Shown here: one piece after another, positions 8,709 through 14,435 of the stretch
Numbering within the stretch: position 1 is the stretch's first letter
Layout of the letters: each line of letters begins with the position of its first letter
DNA from: Alcaligenaceae bacterium
Lineage (GTDB): Bacteria > Pseudomonadota > Gammaproteobacteria > Burkholderiales > Burkholderiaceae_B
DNA: 64,000 bases
Assembly: GCA_013416395.1 (NCBI GenBank)
Contig: JACCEP010000012.1
Span: 1 to 64,000, forward strand
Direction of reading: 5' to 3'
Position numbers and translations under genes: made by a program
Notes under the pieces: model-generated
What the model saw: the letters and a program-made list of their open reading frames with translations, nothing else
Told to the model about the DNA's origin: nothing
The model's database searches: none

Positions 8709-8798
8709 TCACTGAACCGGTATGCCCGCCCTCCTCATCACGTCGCCCAAAAGTTTGATTTCCGAGCTGACGAACTGCTTGAGCTGATCGCTGTTCTG
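8709..8798 (-). pseudogene. Tail of a second Bug-family receptor gene
   Basis: The frame ends QNSDQLKQFVSSEIKLLGDV followed by MRRAGIPVQ and a stop. This matches the C-terminus of Bug receptors, which typically end F...E...W..V...AGI.P. Everything upstream has been replaced by IS66 transposase sequence, so only about 30 codons survive. It suggests that a neighbouring transport gene was lost during IS66-mediated rearrangement. Confidence 0.6.
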
Positions 8799-9341
8799 CT
8801 AAAGGTGGTGAATGCCTTTACGATCAGGCGAGTAACGCAGCCACACAGCGGGCGCGGTGGTGTCACCGCTGGGGCGATCATCACGGGCATAAACCCACAG
8901 ACGTGCTTCACGTGTTTTGCCGGTGCCGGGTGCAAGTAACTTGATCGGCGTGTCGACAGTATGCAGTTTCTCGGCTGCAAAGACATGGCGGCGTAGCGCC
9001 TCAATCAAGGGGCGCAGCAATTCGTGCACACCACCCACCCAATCACCCACCGTGCTTTCGCTCAAGCTCACGTTTTCACGTTCGTAGATCTGGCACTGAC
9101 GGTACAGGGGTTGATGATCCAGGTATTTGCTGATCATCACGTGGCTAAGCAAACCAGGGCCCGCGAAGCTGCGGGCAATTGGCCGGCTCGGTGCAGGCGC
9201 TTGCGCTATCCGGTCGTCGGCGGACAGCCGCCTTATATAGTTAGAGAGGGATAGCCCAGAAAGAGCGACTGCCTCGCCCAGACGCGCAGCATGAGACGGG
9301 GTCACCCGGATGCGGATGACCTCGGAGAGAAGTTCGTTCAT
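8799..9341 (-). pseudogene. Chimera: MobC/RHH-like N-terminus fused to IS66 transposase fragment
   Basis: The first 50 residues (MNELLSEVIRIRVTPSHAAR then GLSLSNYIRRL) resemble MobC-type or ribbon-helix-helix relaxosome proteins. From about residue 53 the frame becomes the middle of an IS66 TnpC transposase: RSFAGPGLLSHVMISKYLDH, PLYRQCQIYERE, DWVGG, KLHTVDTPIKLLAPGTGKT, and WVYARDDRPSGD. The transposase breaks off soon after SPDRKG and lacks the catalytic C-terminal half. The open frame is thus an accident of two truncated genes and is not expected to transpose. Confidence 0.7.
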
Positions 9342-9452
9342 GGAATTTTTCCTGTGTATAAGCGGCTCATTTGGCGTAGGCCGACACTGGTCTCAGTTCC
9401 TGGTTGAGGCTGTAGATGCAGATCTGGCCTAGATGTCTGCGCGAATGTCGCC

Positions 9453-9789
9453 TTAGGCGTGTGTCAGCACCAAATGGCCGATTGATTCCGGCGCTTTTTG
9501 CACGCGGATTTCAATGTCGTAGCCATAAGCGATTCAAGCAATCCATAAGCTTACGTTCGGAGAAGTTCGAAAACTCACCACGCAGTAGACTCGACACCTT
9601 GGGTTGGGTGAGGCCCATGCGCTTTGCGGCTTCGGCCTGGGTCAATCCCCGCTCACGAATAGCCTTGGTGATTTCGACGGCTTGCCCTGATTTGATCTGA
9701 AGCGCGGCGGCATCGGGTAGGCCCAGGTCGGCGAATACATTGCCTGAACTGACCTCGACTTCGACCCCTTCAACAATACGTTTATTCAT
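9453..9789 (-). pseudogene. HigA-like XRE antitoxin with frameshift
   Basis: The frame from MNKRIVEGVEVEVSSGNVF carries an XRE helix-turn-helix (RGLTQAEAAKRMGLTQPKVS SLLRG in sequence) of the kind paired with Gp49-like HigB toxins. After CLNRL the frame reads WLRH and stops. One base further over, the expected GYDIEIRVQKAPESIG continues to a TAA at 9453. A one-base insertion near 9530 is the simplest explanation. The N-terminal DNA-binding domain remains intact, so a shortened repressor could still be made. Confidence 0.65.
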
Positions 9790-9898
9790 TTTTAAACTCC
9801 TGCAAGACAATCGCGACGGCCTTCAAGCGCTGATGGATGATATCCATGTCTGGCTTGGGTGTCTCAATACCGCGCATGCTCTTTTTTTGAAAGAGCAT
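9782..9898 (-). pseudogene. 3' remnant of Gp49-like HigB toxin
   Basis: The frame ending MLFQKKSMRGIETPKPDMDI then IHQRLKAV and stopping eight bases into the antitoxin gene matches the C-terminus of DUF891/Gp49-like toxins (typically FQKKS..GI.TP..DI.L...RL). The upstream two thirds, including the RNase core, is absent. The sequence before it is unrelated and contains a CATGCTCTTT/AAAGAGCATG hairpin at the break. The toxin is therefore dead while part of its antitoxin persists. Confidence 0.6.
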
Positions 9899-10053
9899 GG
9901 TGACTTGCTCATTAACTTGCTCACTGACTTGTGCATCCTGCAATGGCTTGCCCGGGCCGTTCAGCTTGTTGTACCCATATTGGGTTTTATCATGCTCATT
10001 TTGGGTTTTTGGCTAGCGCGTGGCTTGTCGCTGATTGTGGAGCGTTAATACCG

Positions 10054-10335
10054 TCAGGCTGATTCAAGCACCCGGATTTCTAGGTGAAGCCCGGCTGCGG
10101 CCGCCATGTTGACCAAGGTGTCGAGGCCAAACAGGTTAATCTTGCCTCGCATCAGATCAGAAACGCGTGGCTGAGTCACGCCCAAGAGCTTGGCTGCTTC
10201 CGCCTGGCTTATCCCTGTTCGTGCGAGGTGATTCTTAAGAGCGGTCATTAGGTTAGACCGCAATTTCATGATCTCTGCCTCTTCAGGGGTGTCTTTAATT
10301 GCGTCCCAGACACTATCGAATTTTTGCTTGCTCAT
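10054..10335 (-). CDS. XRE-family antitoxin-like regulator (HigA type)
   Basis: This 93-residue protein starts MSKQKFDSVWDAIKDTPEEA, a motif of HigA-type antitoxins that pair with small RelE/HigB toxins. The helix-turn-helix spans residues 42-62 (GISQAEAAKLLGVTQPRVSD). No toxin frame is found on either side, so it appears to be an orphan antitoxin, possibly retained as a repressor. It lies downstream, on the same strand, of a 450-base non-coding stretch. Confidence 0.75.
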   Translation of the reverse strand: MSKQKFDSVWDAIKDTPEEAEIMKLRSNLMTALKNHLARTGISQAEAAKLLGVTQPRVSDLMRGKINLFGLDTLVNMAAAAGLHLEIRVLESA

Positions 10336-10783
10336 GTCGAATTACTAAAATTATGTATATTTCTACAAGGTGATTGCCAGTCAGGTCGACCGCCTTCATG
10401 GTCACCACGGAAGTTCACATTAAATCCCTCTTTCACACTTTTGATTCAAATTAAACATTGCTTTGATATGGGGGATTGGTATGAAAGCAAACTTTAAAAT
10501 GAATCGGATCACAGGTACATACGCTACTTCCACCACGCTTAGCCCTGTCTGACAGATGATGCGCATAATTGGTGGGTTGTTTTGTCTATGCAATACGCTA
10601 TACCAAGCCTGCCCTGATATTCGAAGGTCAACTTGACCTGCCGACCGCCGTCAGACTGAACTGTCAAGGATTCCTTGACAGTTGCCTCAGGGGCTATCCG
10701 ACCGCAATAACTGCCGCCAGCTTGGTGCTTGGAACAGGAATGTTGGGAAGGTCACTCATGGAGTATTCCTGTTGCGGTTGAAG
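10336..10783. other. Non-coding gap with two nested palindromes
   Basis: No credible gene is seen. Two tight symmetric sites stand out: AGGTCAA-C-TTGACCT at 10624-10638 and AACTGTCAAGG-ATT-CCTTGACAGTT at 10659-10683. They are 20 bases apart and could be operators for a dimeric regulator or small hairpins. A 21-codon frame nearby is too short to support. Confidence 0.4.
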
Positions 10784-11221
10784 CTAAAGCTGTATAGGAA
10801 TGGTGACTGGGCCGTCATTGACCAGGCTGACCTGCATGTTTGCGCCAAAGGTTCCAGTTTCGACAATGGGATGGCGTTTTCGGGCTGCTTCCACAAAGTA
10901 ATCGTACAGTTCTTCACCCATTTTTGGATGGGCAGCGCCGCTGAAGCCTGGCCGGTTGCCGCTCCACACGTCGGCAGCCAGTGTGAACTGGCTGACTATC
11001 AATAAGCCGCCTTCAACGTCCTGGACGCTGCGGTTCATCTTGCCAGCGTCATCACTAAAAATACGAAGTTTAAGCAGCTTGTCCAACAAGCGGTCGGCGG
11101 TGGCTTTGGTATCGGCTGTTTCGGCGCAAATCAGCACCAATAACCCCTGGTCGATACGGGCTGCAATATTGCCGTCAATCGAGACAGAGGCTTGGCTGAC
11201 GCGTTGGATGACTGATTTCAT
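10784..11221 (-). CDS. dtd: D-aminoacyl-tRNA deacylase
   Basis: Dtd hydrolyses D-amino acids (and glycine) wrongly attached to tRNA, a cytoplasmic proofreading step in translation. The 145-residue length is exactly that of the family. The start [17 protein letters not shown], the catalytic [17 protein letters not shown] (SQFTL) and the C-terminal [11 protein letters not shown] (GP-cisPro-type NDGPVT motif) are all present. It appears intact and is probably core genome. The gene to its right reads in the opposite direction. Confidence 0.97.
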   Translation of the reverse strand: MKSVIQRVSQASVSIDGNIAARIDQGLLVLICAETADTKATADRLLDKLLKLRIFSDDAGKMNRSVQDVEGGLLIVSQFTLAADVWSGNRPGFSGAAHPKMGEELYDYFVEAARKRHPIVETGTFGANMQVSLVNDGPVTIPIQL

Positions 11222-11565
11222 GGTTTCATCTTAACCGGTCCTCATACAGCATTTCCAGCACGGCGAGTATCGATCCTAAGCGGCCGTGAGCCATACAGGC
11301 AGGAGCAAGGATTACTGCGATACCGCAGAACAAGGGCTTTATTGAGGAACACGTGAGCATGTATTCCTCCGGATATTTATTCGCCGTTCGAGGTGATGTT
11401 GGCATCGTGTCCACATCCATCCAGGGCTGATTGTTTGCGTCGATTATATTTAAGGGAACGCTGCTCCTTGTTCTCAAAACGGGAATTGTGTTTTTCCTGC
11501 CGCCCTGCGTCCCGGTCGGTATGGTTGCCTATACTTTCTTACATTATCGGAACTCACTGACGGGT
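11222..11565. other. Divergent intergenic region dtd / old yellow enzyme
   Basis: These 344 bases separate two divergently read genes and must hold both promoters. An imperfect hairpin (GAGGAACACG with a near-complement ending TATTCCTC) lies near 11341-11371. No small gene with a usable start was found. Confidence 0.4.
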
Positions 11566-12648
11566 ATGTCTTCGCAACTATTTACTTCTTATACGAGTCG
11601 CAGCGTCGTGCTGAAGAACCGGATTGGCGTCTCGCCTATGTGCCAGTACTCGGCAGAGAATGGGATGCCCAATACCTGGCACACCGTGCACCTCGGTAGC
11701 CGTGCGGTGGGTGGGGCCGGCTTGGTCTTTGTTGAGGCTGCTGCGGTGGCTGCGGATGCGCGTATCTCGCCCGCTGACATTGGCATCTGGAACGATCAGC
11801 AGGCAGCGGCGTTCCTGCCTATTGCTCAGTTCATCAAAAGTCAGGGCGCTGCACCCGGCATACAGCTGGCGCATGCTGGGCGGAAAGGGTCCACGCAGGT
11901 GCCATGGGTAGGGCGCAAGGCGGTGCCTGCAAGGGAAGGGGGCTGGGCGACCTATGGGCCCAGCGCGCTGTCCTTCAACGATGTGTATACCGAGCCTCAG
12001 GCGATGAGCGCAGCAGATGTCGACAGGATCATTGATGAGTTCGTTCAGGCTACTCGCCGCAGTGTAAAGGCGGGTTTTGAAGTGCTTGAACTGCACATGG
12101 GTCATGGATATTTGTTGCACCAGTTTCTTTCGCCGCTAGCAAACCAGCGAGATGACGAATATGGAGGCAGTTTCGAGCACCGGACGGCATTTGCGCGAGA
12201 GCTGGTCGCTGCAGTACGGGCTGTCTGGCCTGAGCATCTGCCCCTTTTCGTGCGGCTGTCGGTCACGGACTGGCTGGATAACGGCTGGGATGTTGCGCAA
12301 TCGATCAGGCTGTCCGCCGCGTTGGCGAAGCTGGGTGTGGATGTGATTGACTGCTCAAGCGGCTCCGTTGTGCCTGAGTCGCGTGTTGTTCAGACGCCTG
12401 GTTATCAGGTGCCGCTGTCAGCGGCGATCCGTAAAGAGGCGGCTGTGGCGACTGCGGCGGTCGGGAAAATCACCGATGCACGTCAGGCTGAGTCGATTCT
12501 TGAGGCGGGCGAGGCAGACCTGATCTTCATGGCGCGGGGCCTGCTGGTTGATCCTTACTGGCCATTGCGCGCACAACAGGAACTTGAAGGCGACGCCGTC
12601 TGGCCAGTACAGTACCAGCGGGCGGTCAATCCCAATGCGCCCAGTTAG
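11566..12648 (+). CDS. NADH:flavin oxidoreductase, old yellow enzyme (YqjM/NamA class)
   Basis: This is a 360-residue FMN-dependent ene-reductase acting on alpha,beta-unsaturated carbonyls, oximes or nitro compounds. The ATG opening MSSQLFTSYTSRSVVLKNRI is chosen because the longer frame adds a hydrophobic, unrelated leader. Motifs of the thermophilic-like OYE class are visible: RIGVSPMCQYS with the redox-tuning Cys, IQLAHAGRKGST, the substrate-binding HMGHGYLLHQFLSP, and the FMN-phosphate region near IFMARGLLVDPYWP. It is a single gene with no clear partner. Confidence 0.92.
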   Translation: MSSQLFTSYTSRSVVLKNRIGVSPMCQYSAENGMPNTWHTVHLGSRAVGGAGLVFVEAAAVAADARISPADIGIWNDQQAAAFLPIAQFIKSQGAAPGIQLAHAGRKGSTQVPWVGRKAVPAREGGWATYGPSALSFNDVYTEPQAMSAADVDRIIDEFVQATRRSVKAGFEVLELHMGHGYLLHQFLSPLANQRDDEYGGSFEHRTAFARELVAAVRAVWPEHLPLFVRLSVTDWLDNGWDVAQSIRLSAALAKLGVDVIDCSSGSVVPESRVVQTPGYQVPLSAAIRKEAAVATAAVGKITDARQAESILEAGEADLIFMARGLLVDPYWPLRAQQELEGDAVWPVQYQRAVNPNAPS

Positions 12649-12673
12649 CTTGTGCCGTGGGTGTTGCCGGTGA

Positions 12674-12790
12674 GTGGCCTTCAGCATCCCCGCCATGCTC
12701 GCTGGAGTGCTGACCAACGCGGTCGGACCGGGCGCTGCAGCCACCTATTACGGCCGGGCAATGGCAGTGCTTGCGGTTAGCAATCCCATT
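12674..12790 (+). pseudogene. Possible transporter C-terminal remnant
   Basis: A frame reading VAFSIPAMLAGVLTNAVGPG then AAATYYGRAMAVLA has the composition of a last transmembrane segment of an MFS-type carrier. It has no start codon or upstream body. It is listed only as a weak trace of a lost gene between the old yellow enzyme and the toxin-antitoxin pair. Confidence 0.25.
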
Positions 12791-12834
12791 GACTACAATT
12801 GTGGTAAATTCATTCAGATTATATAAAGACCGTT

Positions 12835-13068
12835 ATGAGCACCGTATCCGTACGTATAGATGAAGACCTCATTGCTTCCGCAAGAGTTGCTGCCAAGGCC
12901 GAGTTTCGCACTGTCCAGGGGCAGGTGGAGTTCTGGGCAAAGGTAGGGCGCGCTGCGCTCGATAATCCTGATCTTCCTGCCTCTTTCATCGCAGAAAGTT
13001 TGATGAGTATGGCGGAGCCGCGGGAAGACAGTACGCCGTTCGTACCACGCGAGCGTGAAGGAACATGA
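12835..13068 (+). CDS. ParD-like antitoxin
   Basis: The 77-residue protein begins MSTVSVRIDEDLIASARVAA and continues QGQVEFWAKVGRAALDNPDL. This pattern is typical of the ParD-like antitoxin family, whose N-terminal ribbon-helix-helix arm binds the operator and whose C-terminus wraps the toxin. It overlaps the downstream toxin by four bases (ATGA), the standard arrangement. Autoregulation from the AT-rich stretch before its start is likely but no operator was resolved. Confidence 0.8.
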   Translation: MSTVSVRIDEDLIASARVAAKAEFRTVQGQVEFWAKVGRAALDNPDLPASFIAESLMSMAEPREDSTPFVPREREGT

Positions 13069-13343
13069 GTTGGAAGGTTTTGCAGACCCGGCGTTTTACG
13101 CGAGTCTACAAAAAGCTTCACGACACGCTTGTGAAGGATGTGGATGCTGCCATTGGCAAGGTGGCTGAGAACCCGGATATTGGCGAAAGAAAGAAGGGTG
13201 ATCTGGCGGCGTTATGGGTGCACAAGTTCCGAAGCCATGGGCAGCTATATCTGCTGGGCTACACGAGAGACGACGGTGTACGTCTGGTCTACCTTGAAGC
13301 AATTGGTCCTCACGAGAATTTTTATCGCGATCTCAAGCGTTAG
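13065..13343 (+). CDS. RelE/ParE-superfamily toxin
   Basis: This is a 92-residue toxin partner of the ParD-like antitoxin. The fold signature is readable: an N-terminal helix pair with RRFTRVYKKLHD, the IGERKKGDLAALWVHKFR strand with basic residues, and the C-terminal YLLGYTRDDGVRLVYLEAIG. The HENFYRDLKR tail is typical of RelE/ParE-like toxins that end in an F/Y-R-K motif. It is not possible to say from sequence alone whether it cuts mRNA or poisons gyrase. It looks intact. Confidence 0.8.
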   Translation: MSWKVLQTRRFTRVYKKLHDTLVKDVDAAIGKVAENPDIGERKKGDLAALWVHKFRSHGQLYLLGYTRDDGVRLVYLEAIGPHENFYRDLKR

Positions 13344-13395
13344 GGAGCGATTGACCATTTTCGTCGCTGACCCATCGCTCCGTCCACTTAGCGGC

Positions 13396-13573
13396 TTAAA
13401 CGCGCACTTGAGTCCAGGACTGCATCTGCGGCGATACCCGGGGCCAGTTATACTGCCTTATTGCTGACCTCCCCGTCACTGCGGATCTTGACCCGCAGCG
13501 CATTGAAGAACACGACCAGATACATCCCTTCCAATGGGCGACTCTGCCAGGCCATCGCCTCTGCCATGACTTG
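13396..13573 (-). mobile_element. IS256-family transposase remnant
   Basis: The minus-strand frame reads MAEAMAWQSRPLEGMYLVVF, FNALRVKIRSDGEVSNKAV, then a stop where relatives have Tyr, then LAPGIAADAV. This is the region around the first catalytic aspartate of IS256-family transposases (WQ.RPLE..YP..F.DA...K), with the Asp replaced by Asn here. About 55 codons remain. The fragment is fused at its upstream side to an SRA-domain gene fragment. Confidence 0.7.
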
Positions 13574-13850
13574 GTCGTGCCAGGAAGCACATTCAAATAT
13601 TCCTTCGTAGCGAACCCTTTTGCCTACCCAAAATCTTTAAAAAGCAGTAAGTCGTTACCATTTTTCCGATGGTCCCGAATAGCTTTGTTGCCACCGGTGA
13701 ATGCCATGGGGCCGTTTTGCCCTTCACCCGTGTATTCAAAAACGCCATCTACCCAGTCGTCATGGTGGCCATAGGATTTTCCACTTTCACCAGAAAATAA
13801 AAAAACGACCGGAAAATCTTTAGGTGTCCATATGCCGGCTTGACGTTGAA
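13574..13850 (-). pseudogene. ScoMcrA-like SRA-domain fragment of a restriction gene
   Basis: The frame shows QRQAGIWTPKDFPVVFLFSG, HHDDWVDGVFEYTGEGQNGP and GGNKAIRDHRKNGNDLLLF. This is the signature of the SRA-like base-recognition domain found in ScoMcrA-type modification-dependent HNH endonucleases. After KDFG the frame hits a stop; shifting by one at a GGG run restores VGKRVRYEGIFECASWH. No HNH nuclease domain or start codon is left. It is a broken type IV restriction gene wedged between IS256 and IS30 scars. Confidence 0.65.
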
Positions 13851-13859
13851 CAGCTGACG

Positions 13860-13970
13860 ATGTATTCCCAAGAGCAGTTGGACGGCATTGCGGCAAAATT
13901 AAATACCTGGCCGAGAAAAACTCTGGGGTTTAAAACCCCGGCCCAAGTGTTTAATGAAGTGTTGCACTGA
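13860..13970 (+). mobile_element. IS30-family transposase C-terminal remnant
   Basis: A 36-codon frame reads MYSQEQLDGIAAKLNTWPRK then TLGFKTPAQVFNEVLH and stops. This is the classic end of IS30 transposases (YSQ..LD.IA..LN.RPRK.L...TP.E.....L). The DDE catalytic core is absent. It interrupts the SRA-domain gene on the opposite strand. Confidence 0.8.
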
Positions 13971-14030
13971 CCGGTTGAATCCGTCACCACTAAAAAATGG
14001 GGGGTTACCGAATCAGTTCCGCCGGGAACA

Positions 14031-14049
14031 GTGCCACAGGTTGTGGCAC
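14031..14049. repeat. Perfect inverted repeat
   Basis: GTGCCACA-GGT-TGTGGCAC is an 8-bp perfect stem lying between the IS30 remnant and the tRNA-derived attachment repeat. It may be the end structure of the IS30 copy or a hairpin in the former tRNA transcript. Confidence 0.5.
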
Positions 14050-14056
14050 AAATAAA

Positions 14057-14090
14057 AAAGGCCGCCTCTGAGTAAACAGAGACGGCCTTT
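14057..14090 (-). terminator. Intrinsic terminator, original tRNA-Leu 3' flank
   Basis: Read on the minus strand, a stem AAAGGCCG.CTCTG / CAGAG.CGGCCTTT is followed by a run of six T. It lies just beyond the CCA end of the tRNA-derived repeat. It is therefore best explained as the terminator of the tRNA-Leu gene before the element inserted. Confidence 0.75.
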
Positions 14091-14096
14091 CGGAAT

Positions 14097-14149
14097 TGGT
14101 GCCGGGGCCGGAATCGAACCGGCACGCCTTGCGGCGGGGGATTTTGAGT
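14097..14149 (-). repeat. Left attachment site: tRNA-Leu 3' half
   Basis: These 53 bases repeat the 3' half of the tRNA-Leu(CAA) gene at 36615-36699, from CCA to the anticodon loop, with one base missing in the acceptor arm. Identity ends abruptly at TTTTGAGT. A 3'-half tRNA copy facing an intact tRNA plus integrase 22 kb away is the standard footprint of integration by a tyrosine recombinase. The crossover is probably in the anticodon stem-loop. Confidence 0.9.
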
Positions 14150-14435
14150 TGGCGTGCGAAGGTGTTTGTCTAGGGAAATGGGGTGAAGGTGAGCGTAGGC
14201 TGAGGTAGGTAAAAGTAATTGTTAATCAGTAGGTTAGCGTAATTTTTTGAAATTAGTGAAAACTGATGTGTGTACCTGTACTGTACTGATAAGAGTGGTG
14301 CAGAGGTATTCCGTCATTGGAGACTGGCTTAAGGGAGGCTTGGCAAGTCGTCGCTTAAAAGGGTGGGCCCAGTTAGTAATGCCTTAGGCCCGCCTTTAGG
14401 TCAGAATGTTAAGGGTTAAAACCTCCTGGGAGCGA
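14150..14435. promoter_or_regulatory. Left end of element with TGTAC repeats
   Basis: No gene is present. TGTAC occurs three times close together (14271, 14277, 14282), and CTGTACC occurs twice near the opposite end of the element (36512, 36523). Paired clusters inside each end suit arm-type binding sites for the integrase or its accessory protein. A weak hairpin AAAGGGTGGGCC/GGCCCGCCTTT near 14357-14400 may end the restriction gene transcript. Confidence 0.4.

Noticed and set aside
9740-10048. 102-residue plus-strand frame with hydrophobic end
   Set aside because: It runs antisense through the HigA start and HigB remnant, has no ribosome binding site and its hydrophobicity comes from a T-rich stretch.
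10624-10660. MerR-type metal-responsive promoter at TTGACC
   Set aside because: No -10 box at the 19-20-base spacing and no metal resistance gene nearby.
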